This document shows, piece by piece, positions 1 to 10,811 of a stretch of 64,000 bases of DNA. The translations under genes were made by a program, and so were the position numbers. Below the pieces are notes generated by a model that made no database searches, had not been told where the DNA came from, and was given only the letters and a program-made list of their open reading frames with translations. Source of the DNA: Flavobacterium aquatile LMG 4008 = ATCC 11947 (GTDB taxonomy: Bacteria > Bacteroidota > Bacteroidia > Flavobacteriales > Flavobacteriaceae); assembly GCF_000757385.1 (NCBI RefSeq), contig NZ_JRHH01000003.1, forward strand, positions 434,001 through 498,000, written 5' to 3'. The number at the start of each line of letters is the position of its first letter. The first letter of the stretch is position 1.

Positions 1-593
1 GCACTTCTATATAGCCCGAACATTTCATTTCCTTGAAAAAATTCATCTTCTACAACCCCATATTCAGGAAAAGTATTAATACTATTTTTAAATCCTATAA
101 GGTAAAAATTATCTACCAATCCGTTATCTTGAAAAAAGAATTTTACTTGAGTTTCTTCTCCTTCAAATCCATCAACAACCGTTTGTTCGATACTTTCAAT
201 TACTGGAGTTGCCATTAATTTTTGAGTGGAAGTGTATGTATTTCCACCAACTTGAACGGTTAATACATAAGTTTCATTTATAACAGGGTTAAAATTGGAA
301 CAAATATATTCGCCAGTTGAAGGCGTTTCAATAAAATCAAAAACAGTATTTGAACTATCTGTAATAAAGACAATTGCGCCAGAAACAGGTGGAATTACAT
401 TACTAAAATAATCGGTAGTTGTTGTAAGTTTTATTTTTTGCTCATTGCCCGATGTTCCTTTCTGCCATTTAATAGAAGCATCAATTACTAATCTTGGAGC
501 AGCTGTATCTAAATCGACATCAATAACATCTTCACAACTTGAAAATGAAATTGTAAAAAGGATTAAAGCTAAATATTGAATTATATTTTTCAT
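1..593 (-). CDS. DUF4249-type lipoprotein, partial (C-terminus cut by window edge)
   Basis: An open frame enters from the left edge and starts with ATG at 593; 197 codons are visible. The N-terminus is a lipoprotein signal (MKNIIQYLALILFTISFSSCE) with the lipobox Cys followed by Glu. Next comes the Asp-rich stretch DVIDVDLDTAAPRLVID and an Ig-like beta-rich region, the pattern of DUF4249 proteins. These are found in Bacteroidota beside TonB-dependent receptors and are presumed to be surface or periplasmic partners of the receptor. It starts 4 bases after the stop of the receptor gene, so the two are surely co-transcribed and perhaps translationally coupled. Its ligand cannot be inferred. The family call rests on remembered sequence pattern plus context. 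Confidence 0.8.
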   Translation of the reverse strand, partial: MKNIIQYLALILFTISFSSCEDVIDVDLDTAAPRLVIDASIKWQKGTSGNEQKIKLTTTTDYFSNVIPPVSGAIVFITDSSNTVFDFIETPSTGEYICSNFNPVINETYVLTVQVGGNTYTSTQKLMATPVIESIEQTVVDGFEGEETQVKFFFQDNGLVDNFYLIGFKNSINTFPEYGVVEDEFFQGNEMFGLYRS

Positions 594-597
594 ATTA

Positions 598-2970
598 TTA
601 AAATTTAAAGTTATAAGAAACCGATGGAACTAATCCGAAAATTGATAATCGAAGCGCTTCATTATCACCTGAATCTTGATTTTGTCTAAAACTTATTGAA
701 GCGGCATTTTTCCGACCATATAAATTGTAAATACTAAAAACCCATTCGCCTTTCCATTTTTTAGTTTCGCTTTGTTTTGGTGTTAAAGTGGCAGAAATAT
801 CTAAGTGATGGTATAATGGCAAATTGTTTTCATTACGTAAACCATAACTTGGAACAGTGATTCCTTGGTACTCATATTGTCCATTAGGATAAGTTACTGG
901 TTGACCTGTTTGCAAAGTGAAATTGGCACCAAAATTCCATTTTTTATTCAGTTTGTAAGAACTGGTCACTGCCAAATTATGCATTTTATCATAAGCAGAT
1001 CGATACCAATCACCATTATTAATTCCGGATTCTTCTGGAGTTCTACCCGGTGTTTTTTGCTCCGATCGTGACAAAGTATAAGCAATCCATCCGCTTAATT
1101 TACCTGTATTTTTTCTGAATAAAATTTCCAAACCATAAGATCTCATTTTTCCATTTAAAACCACTTGTTCGATGGCTTCATTGGCAATTAAATCGGCACC
1201 ATCAATATAATCCATTCGGTTTTTAATGGTTTTATAAAAGCTTTCGATTTCTAACGAATAAGCGTCGTCTTTTAAATTTGCAAAATAACCAACAGCTACT
1301 TGATCTGCAATTTGCGGTTTTATGAAATTATCACTTGGTGTCCAAACGTCTAATGGAGTAGGCGAAGCAGTATTAGAAACCAATTGTAAATATTGAACCA
1401 TTCTATTATAACTTGCTTTTACCGATTTATTGTCGCTAATTTCATAAGCAATCGCAAAACGTGGTTCAAAATTATTATAATCGGCTATAGTTTTATTTGA
1501 ACCAAAATATTGAGTTCCAATTGGGTCAGCTTTTTCGTAAATTTCAAATTCGGTATTGTAGGTAACAGGTTGATTATTCGCATAAATATTTTGTGTAAAT
1601 TTCCCTAATCTGTAAAATAAGCTATAACGTAAACCATATTCGATATTGATTTTATCAGTTACTTTTTGATCTAAACCAACATAAAAAGCTGGTTCGATGG
1701 CATATTTTCTTTCTAGTTGACGAAAATTTATCCCAGAATCACTTCTTGAAGGTTCAATTGTACCCGGATTGAATTCGTAATAATTGGCATTGGCACCATA
1801 ATTCAATTTGATTTTATCCGATAAATAATATTTGAAATCATATTTTAAATTATAGTTTCTAATGCCAGAATCCCAATTGAATCCAACAAAATCCAGGTTT
1901 AATCCGTAGTAATAATCACTATAAATCATTGACAAATTTGAAAATAATTTATCAGAAAATAAGTGATTCCATCGAAGGTTTAAAGTGGAGTTTCCGTAGG
2001 TATTTACAAAGCTTTCATTTAAACTAAAAACATCTCTACCAAAATATCCAGAAAGATATAAACTGTTGTTTTTGTTGATTTTATAATTCAGTTTTGTATT
2101 CAAATCATAGAAATAAGCAGAATTTTCATTGTTGGATAATTTCAAAAATAAATGTGCATAAGAACCTCTTCCGGCGACAATGAACGAACCTTTATCTTTT
2201 ACAATTGGACCTTCCGCTAAAAGTCGGCTTGAGATTAATCCGATGCCACCATTCATGTGAAAACTTTTACTGTTTCCGTCTTTTTGATAAATATCTAAAA
2301 CCGAGGATGCACGTCCGCCAAATCGAGATGGAATTCCGCCTTTGTACAATTTTAAATCTTTTATAGCATCAGGATTAAAAACAGAGAAAAATCCGAAAAG
2401 ATGGGATGAATTATAAATCGTTGCTTCGTCTAAAAGTATTAAATTTTGATCTGCTCCACCACCGCGAACATTAAATCCCGATTGACCTTCACCAGCATTG
2501 GTAACGCCTGGAAGAAATAAAATTGACTTTATAATATCAACTTCACCAAGAACTACTGGCATTTGTTTTATGGTAGCAATCGATAATTTATTGACACTCA
2601 TTTCGGCTTTCTTGGTGTTGGTAGTATTTTTTTCGGTAATAATTACTTCTTCCAAAACTTCACCCGATTCCGATAATCCAAAGTTTTTCTTTATATTTTG
2701 AGTCAATGAGATTTTTTCATCAATAGTTTCATAACTCACATAACTAACGCTTAGTTCGTAGTCGCCTTTTGGCAATGTTATCGAATAAAATCCGTATTCA
2801 TTGGTTATTGCAAATACTGATGTTCCTTTGACAATTACGTTTACTCCAATAAGTGTTTCGTTATTTTTTGTATCAGAAACTGTTCCACTAATGGTGAATT
2901 TTTCTTGAGCGAAAAGTACAGTTGTAGCGAAAAAAAGAAGAAAAGCGACAATAAGTTTGTTTAAAGGCAT
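598..2970 (-). CDS. TonB-dependent receptor with carboxypeptidase-regulatory-like N-terminal domain
   Basis: The 790-aa outer-membrane receptor imports a ligand using TonB energy. A signal peptide covers residues 1-21 (cleavage near LFA/QE). A CarboxypepD_reg-like beta-sandwich follows at about 24-100 (ISGTVSDTKNNETLIGVNV). The plug domain lies at about 125-230, with the recognisable stretches LPGVTNAGEGQSGFNVRGG and GGIPSRFGGRASSVLDI. The rest is a 22-strand barrel ending in NFKF, an aromatic terminus as expected of an outer-membrane barrel. There is no TonB-box signal I can assign. The gene leads an operon with the DUF4249 lipoprotein 4 bases downstream. This is not a SusC, as no SusD partner is present. 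The substrate is unknown; siderophore, peptide or sugar are all possible. Confidence 0.93.
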   Translation of the reverse strand: MPLNKLIVAFLLFFATTVLFAQEKFTISGTVSDTKNNETLIGVNVIVKGTSVFAITNEYGFYSITLPKGDYELSVSYVSYETIDEKISLTQNIKKNFGLSESGEVLEEVIITEKNTTNTKKAEMSVNKLSIATIKQMPVVLGEVDIIKSILFLPGVTNAGEGQSGFNVRGGGADQNLILLDEATIYNSSHLFGFFSVFNPDAIKDLKLYKGGIPSRFGGRASSVLDIYQKDGNSKSFHMNGGIGLISSRLLAEGPIVKDKGSFIVAGRGSYAHLFLKLSNNENSAYFYDLNTKLNYKINKNNSLYLSGYFGRDVFSLNESFVNTYGNSTLNLRWNHLFSDKLFSNLSMIYSDYYYGLNLDFVGFNWDSGIRNYNLKYDFKYYLSDKIKLNYGANANYYEFNPGTIEPSRSDSGINFRQLERKYAIEPAFYVGLDQKVTDKINIEYGLRYSLFYRLGKFTQNIYANNQPVTYNTEFEIYEKADPIGTQYFGSNKTIADYNNFEPRFAIAYEISDNKSVKASYNRMVQYLQLVSNTASPTPLDVWTPSDNFIKPQIADQVAVGYFANLKDDAYSLEIESFYKTIKNRMDYIDGADLIANEAIEQVVLNGKMRSYGLEILFRKNTGKLSGWIAYTLSRSEQKTPGRTPEESGINNGDWYRSAYDKMHNLAVTSSYKLNKKWNFGANFTLQTGQPVTYPNGQYEYQGITVPSYGLRNENNLPLYHHLDISATLTPKQSETKKWKGEWVFSIYNLYGRKNAASISFRQNQDSGDNEALRLSIFGLVPSVSYNFKF

Positions 2971-3098
2971 ACTCTTTGATTTAGTTTTACAAATTTGACT
3001 ATTATATTTTTAATTAGTTACACAACAAATGTTAATGTATGGTTAACTATAATTAGAATTTATGATGTTTTTAGATACTTTTACGCTTTGATTTTAAA

Positions 3099-3833
3099 AT
3101 GATTATGAAACCACTATTTTTTTTAACGGTATTATTATTTTCTTTGAAAGGATTTTCTCAGTTTGAAAATTCCAAAAAGGGAATCAAATTTGCACCTGTA
3201 AAACAAAAAGAAGCGCCTTTAAAAAAATTAGATACTAAAACTACTCCAGCCGAAATAAAGTATGAATCTACTATAGAAAAAGAAGAAAAACTTTCAAAAA
3301 ATTTCACTTTATTACCTAAGAAAGAGGAGCGAAGTATAATGGAAACAGATGATCCAACAATAAAACAATCATCTGAGTTTTACACGCAACAGCTTCAAAA
3401 TCAAATGAAAAGGGAAGGAATCACCCAAGAGATTATGAATAGCGATATGTTTCTTGGTGAGTTTGTGGTTTATACTTCTCAAATTACAACTGCCTGTCGT
3501 GATTATGGCGCTATTGATGGAGATAATGTCCGAATTTGGGTAAATGGTGAAATTGTAGTTAAGAGTATTGACTTAAAATCGGGTTTCCAAAGGTATACTT
3601 TGAATTTGAAAGACGGATTAAATATCATTCATTTGCAAGCTTTAAATACAGGTGAATTTTTTCCAAATACAGGGCAATTTGTATTTTATGATGGAAATGA
3701 TAAAATTGTAACCAACCAAAATTGGGGATTAAATCAAGGTTATAAAGCTGTTGTCCGAATTATAAAAGCCAAAGGTTTATCGGAATCGGACAAAGATAAA
3801 GATCAGGATACTGTTGAAGAAAAAGAGGAATAA
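3099..3833 (+). CDS. Secreted hypothetical protein with a C-terminal beta-sandwich-like region
   Basis: A 244-aa protein with a signal peptide (residues 1-20, ending KGFSQ) and a polar, Lys/Glu-rich linker at about 25-110. A compact beta-rich domain follows at about 120-225 (FLGEFVVYTSQITTACRDYG, then DGDNVRIWVNGEIVVKSIDL), which reads like a jelly-roll or lectin-like fold. The tail is strongly charged (SDKDKDQDTVEEKEE). I do not recognise a characterised family. ATG at 3099 or 3105 would both give the same signal peptide. It is divergent from the TonB receptor and ends at a bidirectional terminator shared with icd. A periplasmic or surface location is inferred from the signal peptide; function is unknown. 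Confidence 0.75.
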   Translation: MIMKPLFFLTVLLFSLKGFSQFENSKKGIKFAPVKQKEAPLKKLDTKTTPAEIKYESTIEKEEKLSKNFTLLPKKEERSIMETDDPTIKQSSEFYTQQLQNQMKREGITQEIMNSDMFLGEFVVYTSQITTACRDYGAIDGDNVRIWVNGEIVVKSIDLKSGFQRYTLNLKDGLNIIHLQALNTGEFFPNTGQFVFYDGNDKIVTNQNWGLNQGYKAVVRIIKAKGLSESDKDKDQDTVEEKEE

Positions 3834-3855
3834 ACTCTTTAAAATAGAACTATTT

Positions 3856-3889
3856 AAAAAGCCTTATCAAATTAATGATAAGGCTTTTT
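3856..3889. terminator. Bidirectional intrinsic terminator
   Basis: A 14-bp perfect stem (AAAAAGCCTTATCA / TGATAAGGCTTTTT) with a 6-nt loop and T-runs on both strands. It sits between the convergent secreted-protein gene and icd, so it can end both transcripts. Confidence 0.9.
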
Positions 3890-3907
3890 TTATCTGTAAA
3901 TCTTAAA

Positions 3908-6139
<2,232 letters not shown>

Positions 6140-6208
6140 TTAATTTTATATCAAACGATGTTCTCGCTTGTTGTAGTTTAAGTTTATAAAAAATAATTTC
6201 GCGGATAG

Positions 6209-6216
6209 CAAAGATA
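6209..6216 (-). promoter_or_regulatory. TAnnTTTG promoter box for icd
   Basis: TATCTTTG on the minus strand matches the Bacteroidota -7 consensus TAnnTTTG. It lies about 80 bases before the icd start. No clear -33 element was picked out. Confidence 0.55.
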
Positions 6217-6333
6217 TGAAAATGAGATAATATAGATAATGATTTGCTACGAAATCGATTGAATTATTGATTTGTGATTTAAACGAATTTAAATTATGAA
6301 TTTGATAATTTGAAGCTAACTTTTTTGCATAAA

Positions 6334-6365
6334 AAAAATCCTTTTGTTTTATCAAAAGGATTTTT
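6334..6365 (-). terminator. Intrinsic terminator after rplS
   Basis: A 13-bp stem (AAAAATCCTTTTG / CAAAAGGATTTTT) with a 6-nt loop, just past the rplS stop in the minus direction, followed by T-rich sequence. Confidence 0.85.
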
Positions 6366-6387
6366 AGTATTAACTTTAAAAAAAGAA

Positions 6388-6744
6388 TTAGTTTTTGTAT
6401 CTTCTTTCTTTGATTTTTGCTTTCTTACCAGTAAGTTCTCTAAAGTAGTAGATACGAGCTCTTCTAACTTTACCTCTTTGGTTTACTTCAACTTTTTGTA
6501 AAGCTGGCATGTTTACTGGGAAGATACGCTCTACACCAACTGCTCCAGACATTTTACGAATTGTGAAAGTTTCAGTTAATCCTGAACCTTTTCTTTGAAT
6601 AACAACTCCTTTAAAAAACTGAGTTCTTGTTTTTTCACCCTCTTTAATTTCGTAGTAAACTGTGATTGTATCACCAGCTCCAAACGCAGGGAAATCTTTT
6701 TTTGTTGATAATTCGTTATTAACGAAATCTACTAAATTTGCCAT
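6388..6744 (-). CDS. rplS: 50S ribosomal protein L19 (bL19)
   Basis: A 118-aa protein with the L19 hallmarks FPAFGAGDTITVYYEIKEG, VIQRKGSGLTETFTIRKMS and GVERIFPVNMPALQKVEV, ending in the basic tail RRARIYYFRELTGKKAKIKE. It binds 23S rRNA near the subunit interface. In many bacteria it sits directly after trmD. Here the two are separated by an inserted Gfo/Idh/MocA-type gene, and rplS has its own promoter box and an untranslated leader of about 70 nt. The start ATG at 6744 fits the conserved N-terminus. Confidence 0.98.
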   Translation of the reverse strand: MANLVDFVNNELSTKKDFPAFGAGDTITVYYEIKEGEKTRTQFFKGVVIQRKGSGLTETFTIRKMSGAVGVERIFPVNMPALQKVEVNQRGKVRRARIYYFRELTGKKAKIKERRYKN

Positions 6745-6824
6745 TTTTAATGCTATTATGGTTTAAAACTTGAGCAACATTCACGGTTTTCGCCAGAGGT
6801 TAGTCAAATGTGGGTGCAAATGTA
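6745..6824 (-). promoter_or_regulatory. rplS promoter (TACATTTG, 6817-6824) and candidate structured leader
   Basis: TACATTTG on the minus strand fits TAnnTTTG. The transcript would carry about 65-70 nt before rplS. In this leader CACATT can pair with AATGTTG with one bulge, enclosing a GC-richer segment (CCTCTGGCGAAAACCG) that stands out from the AT-rich surroundings. Ribosomal protein leaders that bind their own product are known in bacteria, and this would be the expected position. The structure is only a hand reading. Confidence 0.4.
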
Positions 6825-6869
6825 ATTAATATTTAATAATTTACAATTAATAATGACAGTTTTTTTATA

Positions 6870-7881
6870 TCAAATCAAAAGTTTTAATTGCTCTATAATT
6901 TGTTGATTATCAACTGAAAATGGTTGGTCATTTCTAATATCTTGATACAATTCTTCGAACAAACCATTAAAATTCCCTTTCATCGACGGAATAATTTTGG
7001 TTATCAATTCATTTTTATGGTTGTAATAAGTAAGTTTTCCTTCTTTATTAGGCTTTTCAATTCCAAAATTTTCAGCTATAGGAAGTAATCCTTCTATTAA
7101 TTGATTTTCTTGTTCGTCACAAAATTCTTTTACAAAACTACCTTTTGTTCCGTGAACTATAATTCCGGGTTGGGCATCAGCAACAAGCATACTCGTGGTA
7201 ATGAAAACATTAATTTTATTTTCAAATTCAATATGCATAAAAGCAAAATCATCTACTTGTGAGTTTTCACGATAACTGTTTTTATAACTGTAATGTTTCA
7301 AAGGTTTTCCAAATATAGAAATCGCTTGGTCTATTAAATGCGAACCCAAATCATACCAAATACCACTACTTGGCAACGGTTTTTCTTTAAAATCTTTTGC
7401 TCCAATTGCGGCACGATATCTATCAAATCGCAAATGAACTTCTATTATTTCACCAAGTTTTCCAGAATTAATAATTTCTTTGGTCGCCATAATATCGCTG
7501 CTCCAACGACGATTATGATATACAAAAACTTTGCGGTTTAATTGTTTAGCTAATTCTAATAATTCAGTAAATTCTTCTGGAGTTGTAGTAGCTGGTTTTT
7601 CTATAAGTACATGCTTTCCAGCGTCTAAAACCTTTTTTGCATAGTCAAAATGCGTATTATTTGGAGTGTTTACAACAATTAATTCAATTGTTTCATCAGA
7701 TAATAATTCCGAAATATTCGAGTAACTTTTTATAGTTGGATAATCCAAATGTGCTTTCTTCTCATTGCGTTCTAAAACAGCATATAGATTAAAACCCTTC
7801 ATGTGTTTCAAAAAACGGCGCATGAAAAACTTTTCCCGACATTCCGTAAGCCAACAAAGCAGTAACAATAGGTTTTTCCAT
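6870..7881 (-). pseudogene. Gfo/Idh/MocA-family oxidoreductase, split by a one-base frameshift
   Basis: The gene encodes an NAD(P)-dependent oxidoreductase of the Gfo/Idh/MocA type. Most of it (from about 7790 down to 6870) is one frame with the family features VVNTPNNTHFDYAKKVLDAG, the EKPATTTPEEF motif and the C-terminal domain (GSHLIDQAISIFGKP). The true N-terminus lies in another frame: ATG at 7881 gives MEKPIVTALLAYGMSGKVF then HAPFFETHEGF, with a Rossmann Gly-rich turn, then hits TAA at 7789-7791. The two frames join at the run AAAA 7791-7794 (TTTT in the coding strand); three bases there instead of four would restore one protein of about 336 aa. Within the second frame only a poor TTG start exists (7868). 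The start lies 6 bases after trmD, so it is co-transcribed. It may be a true mutation, slippage or a sequencing error. Confidence 0.88.
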
Positions 7882-7887
7882 GCTTAT

Positions 7888-8565
7888 TTATTCTTCTAAT
7901 AAATCTGGACGACGATTTTTAGTATGCTCATATGCCATATCTTCACGCCATTTATCAATTTTGGCAAAATGTCCGCTGGTCAAAACTTCAGGAACTTTCC
8001 AACCTTTATAATCTGCCGGACGAGTATAAATTGGTCCCGAAAGTAAATTGTCCTGAAAACTATCTGTCAACGCCGAAGTCTCATCGCTCAAAACTCCTGG
8101 AATCAATCGTATCAAAGCATCGGATAAAACCAAAGCACCAAGCTCACCGCCAGAAAGTACGTAATCGCCAATAGAAATTTCCTTTGTAATAAAATGATCA
8201 CGAACACGCTGGTCAACACCTTTATAATGACCGCAAAGAATGATGATGTTTTCATACATCGACATTGAATTTGCCATTTTCTGATTCAAAGTTTCACCAT
8301 CAGGCGTCATATAAATTACTTCATCATACTCACGTTCACTCTTTAAATGCGAAATACAATCGTCAATGGGTTGAACTGTCATCACCATTCCAGCGCCACC
8401 ACCAAACGGATAATCGTCAACCGATTTTTGCTTGTTGGTCGTATAATCTCTCAAATTGTGAAAATGAACTTCCACCAATCCTTTATCAATAGCACGTTTC
8501 ATAATCGATGCCTCAAACGGACTTCGCAATAACTCAGGTAATATCGTAATAATATCTATTCGCAT
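7888..8565 (-). CDS. trmD: tRNA (guanine-37-N1)-methyltransferase
   Basis: A 225-aa SPOUT-class enzyme that methylates G37 of tRNAs with SAM, preventing +1 frameshifting. The family features are present: [13 protein letters not shown] at the start, [13 protein letters not shown] (about 50-62), and the deep-trefoil-knot SAM site [20 protein letters not shown] (about 134-153), followed by DSFQ with the catalytic Asp near 168. The C-terminal domain carries [19 protein letters not shown]. The start ATG at 8565 fits the conserved N-terminus. It heads a minus-strand unit with the frameshifted oxidoreductase 6 bases downstream and then rplS. Confidence 0.98.
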   Translation of the reverse strand: MRIDIITILPELLRSPFEASIMKRAIDKGLVEVHFHNLRDYTTNKQKSVDDYPFGGGAGMVMTVQPIDDCISHLKSEREYDEVIYMTPDGETLNQKMANSMSMYENIIILCGHYKGVDQRVRDHFITKEISIGDYVLSGGELGALVLSDALIRLIPGVLSDETSALTDSFQDNLLSGPIYTRPADYKGWKVPEVLTSGHFAKIDKWREDMAYEHTKNRRPDLLEE

Positions 8566-8585
8566 ATTTTTTCAATTCTAAAATG

Positions 8586-8593
8586 CAAAGTTA
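8586..8593 (-). promoter_or_regulatory. TAnnTTTG promoter box for trmD
   Basis: TAACTTTG on the minus strand, 20 bases before the trmD ATG, matches TAnnTTTG. Confidence 0.45.
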
Positions 8594-8645
8594 CAAAGTT
8601 TCTAAGGTTTATTAGAAGCTATTTGCTTCGTCAGTTCGCTTTTTG

Positions 8646-8788
8646 AAGCTATTTCCAGCTATTCATTACAAGTCCTCGTTAAAAGCTGTGTTTTTCTAAG
8701 GTGTAAAAAGAGCTTCCGTTGGTCGCTTTTTTACACCAAGAAAAACTACAACTTTGTAACTCCGGGCTTTTCATTGCTGTCTGGGCTA
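8646..8788 (-). repeat. Dispersed intergenic hairpin element, copy 1 (type B, 143 bp)
   Basis: Read on the minus strand it opens with TAGCCCAGA and closes with ATAGCTGGAAATAGCTT. A long hairpin lies between: arms at about 8690-8709 and 8727-8746, with loop region AGCGACCAACGGAAGCT. A second copy of exactly the same length is at 11676-11818, and the central 30 bases (8704-8733) are identical in both. It sits between the methyltransferase stop and the trmD promoter. Confidence 0.85.
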
Positions 8789-8810
8789 GGATTTAGCGAT
8801 AAATAGGCGT

Positions 8811-9611
8811 TTATTTTTTAGTAGCAACAATAGAAAAAACCATCGGAATTTTATTTTCTAAATGTTTAATTCTGAATTTGTTAGGTTCAAATTCTTCAGT
8901 TTCTTTAAAACAGTTGTAAGGAGAATAATCGTATTCGTTAAACGATTTTAGTTCTAATCCGCTATTTATCAACGCATTTAAAACTTCAGAAGTTGGATGA
9001 TTCCAAGTAACAGTCTGCGCTTTAATATCCGCATATCTATCGGCGTAAGTTCCCGATTCATCTTCAATAATAGTGTCAACATTGAAATAATTATAATGAA
9101 CTTCCTTAAAATAATCGTCAAACATCCAAACTACAGGATGAAATTCGGCAAAAACAAATTTCCCATCAGGTTTTAAAAAATGCGATACTACATTCGCCCA
9201 TTTATCCAAATCGGGCAACCAACCAATTGTTCCATAACTTGTAAAAACAATATCAAATTTTTCGTCAAGATGATTCGTTAAATCATAAAGATCACAACAA
9301 ATAAAACTAGTATCCAGGTTTAATTGTTGTGCAAATTCTTTCGCTTTTTCAATTGCTCTATCCGATAAATCAATTCCTGTTGCTTTCGCACCCATTCTAG
9401 AAAAAGTCATCGTATCTTGACCAAAATGACATTGCAAATGCAAAATTTTCTTTCCAGAAATGTCTCCTAATAATTCCAATTCAATAGATTGCAAAGTCGA
9501 TTTTCCGTTAAGAAATCCTTCATTATCATAAAAATCAGATGCAATGTGAACATCTGTTTTATTGTTCCAAGTGGCTTTATTTATATTAAGGTAATCGTTT
9601 TGATTTTTCAT
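8811..9611 (-). CDS. Class I SAM-dependent methyltransferase
   Basis: A 266-aa protein with a complete class I methyltransferase core. Motif I is ISGKKILHLQCHFGQDTMTF (about 51-70, a variant of the E/DxGxGxG loop with HLQCHFGQ). Then come the acidic end of strand 2 (ATGIDLS), CCDLYDL, and the strand-4 region FDIVFTSYGTIGWLPDL. The substrate cannot be told from sequence; small-molecule methyltransferases of this type are common. It is monocistronic, with a TAGTTTTG box at 9653-9660 on the minus strand, and is followed by the hairpin element. Confidence 0.88.
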   Translation of the reverse strand: MKNQNDYLNINKATWNNKTDVHIASDFYDNEGFLNGKSTLQSIELELLGDISGKKILHLQCHFGQDTMTFSRMGAKATGIDLSDRAIEKAKEFAQQLNLDTSFICCDLYDLTNHLDEKFDIVFTSYGTIGWLPDLDKWANVVSHFLKPDGKFVFAEFHPVVWMFDDYFKEVHYNYFNVDTIIEDESGTYADRYADIKAQTVTWNHPTSEVLNALINSGLELKSFNEYDYSPYNCFKETEEFEPNKFRIKHLENKIPMVFSIVATKK

Positions 9612-9652
9612 ATTTGAGGTAAATTAGTATAGATTCAAACTATTGTCTCTTA

Positions 9653-9660
9653 CAAAACTA
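9653..9660 (-). promoter_or_regulatory. TAnnTTTG promoter box for the methyltransferase
   Basis: TAGTTTTG on the minus strand, about 41 bases before the ATG at 9611. Confidence 0.4.
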
Positions 9661-9715
9661 ACAATTTTATTTCGCGAAATTTCACAAATTATAGACTTAA
9701 CTAATTACTATTTTC

Positions 9716-9723
9716 TATTTTTG
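9716..9723 (+). promoter_or_regulatory. TAnnTTTG promoter box for pyrD
   Basis: TATTTTTG matches the consensus and lies 20 bases before the pyrD ATG. Confidence 0.6.
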
Positions 9724-9743
9724 CACAACACAACTAAGCTACA

Positions 9744-10772
9744 ATGTACAAATTACTAATTCGTCCGATACTTTTTTGGTATGATCCAGAAAAAGTGCAT
9801 TATTTTACCTTTTCTTTAATTCGTTTTTTATCTAAAATACCTGGATTTTCGTCACTTTTCAAAGCGTTATATTTGGTAAACGACAAACGATTAGAAACAG
9901 AAGTTTTCGGATTAAAATTCCCAAATCCTGTAGGTTTAGCAGCAGGTTTCGACAAAAATGCAGTCTTATATAAAGAACTTTCCAACTTCGGTTTTGGGTT
10001 TATTGAAATCGGAACGCTAACACCAGTTGGTCAAGAAGGAAATCCCAAAAAGCGATTGTTTCGTTTAAAAGAAGATTCGGCAATCATCAACAGAATGGGT
10101 TTCAATAACGAAGGCGTTCAAGCTGCTGTGGAACGTTTGAAGAAAAATAAAAACGTTTTAATAGGCGGAAATATTGGGAAAAATAAGCTTACGCCAAATG
10201 AAAATGCTACGCAAGATTACGAAATTTGCTTCGAAGCACTTTTCGATTATGTCGATTATTTTGTTGTTAATGTAAGTTCTCCAAACACACCAAATCTTCG
10301 AGAACTTCAAGATAAAAAGCCGTTGACAGAACTGTTGCAAACGCTTCAAAATAAAAATCTAGCAAAGCCTAAGCAAAAACCAATTCTTCTAAAAATTGCA
10401 CCCGATTTAACCGATTCGCAACTTTTAGATATTATAGATATTGTAAACGAAACCAAAATTGCAGGTGTAATTGCAACCAATACAACACTTTCAAGAGAAG
10501 ATTTACAATCAGAAAACAAGTCAGAAATGGGCGGATTATCTGGTAAACCATTAGCCAATCGTTCTACAGAAGTAATCCGATTTTTATCTGAAAAAAGTAA
10601 TAAATCGTTCCCAATTATTGGTGTTGGCGGAATCCATTCTGCTCAAGATGCCATCGAAAAACTAGAAGCTGGAGCCAGTTTGATTCAGCTTTATACAGGT
10701 TTTATTTACGAAGGACCACAATTGGTTAAAGACATTAATAAGGAAATATTAAAAGCTAAAATTGTAAAATAA
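9744..10772 (+). CDS. pyrD: Dihydroorotate dehydrogenase (quinone), class 2
   Basis: A 342-aa FMN enzyme that oxidises dihydroorotate to orotate with quinone, the fourth step of UMP synthesis, at the inner membrane face. The N-terminal 45 residues form the amphipathic quinone-binding extension that defines class 2. The FMN barrel follows with [13 protein letters not shown] (61-73), [10 protein letters not shown], and [14 protein letters not shown] (176-189), which carries the catalytic Ser typical of class 2 enzymes. The phosphate-binding end is [13 protein letters not shown]. The length matches the family. It has its own promoter box and is 39 bases ahead of the HMG-CoA lyase gene, which also has its own box. 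Confidence 0.97.
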   Translation: MYKLLIRPILFWYDPEKVHYFTFSLIRFLSKIPGFSSLFKALYLVNDKRLETEVFGLKFPNPVGLAAGFDKNAVLYKELSNFGFGFIEIGTLTPVGQEGNPKKRLFRLKEDSAIINRMGFNNEGVQAAVERLKKNKNVLIGGNIGKNKLTPNENATQDYEICFEALFDYVDYFVVNVSSPNTPNLRELQDKKPLTELLQTLQNKNLAKPKQKPILLKIAPDLTDSQLLDIIDIVNETKIAGVIATNTTLSREDLQSENKSEMGGLSGKPLANRSTEVIRFLSEKSNKSFPIIGVGGIHSAQDAIEKLEAGASLIQLYTGFIYEGPQLVKDINKEILKAKIVK

Positions 10773-10796
10773 GTTTTACGAAAACGATTTCTTTAG

Positions 10797-10804
10797 TATC
10801 TTTG
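10797..10804 (+). promoter_or_regulatory. TAnnTTTG box just before the HMG-CoA lyase gene
   Basis: TATCTTTG ends 7 bases before the ATG at 10812, predicting an mRNA with almost no leader. Confidence 0.5.
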
Positions 10805-10811
10805 GCTTACA

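Noticed and set aside
33..218. Short plus-strand open frame at the left edge
   Set aside because: It is antisense to the DUF4249 lipoprotein gene, whose frame is clearly coding.
6146..6355. 69-aa minus-strand frame between icd and rplS
   Set aside because: It spans the icd promoter and part of the rplS terminator, has biased AT composition and no family pattern.
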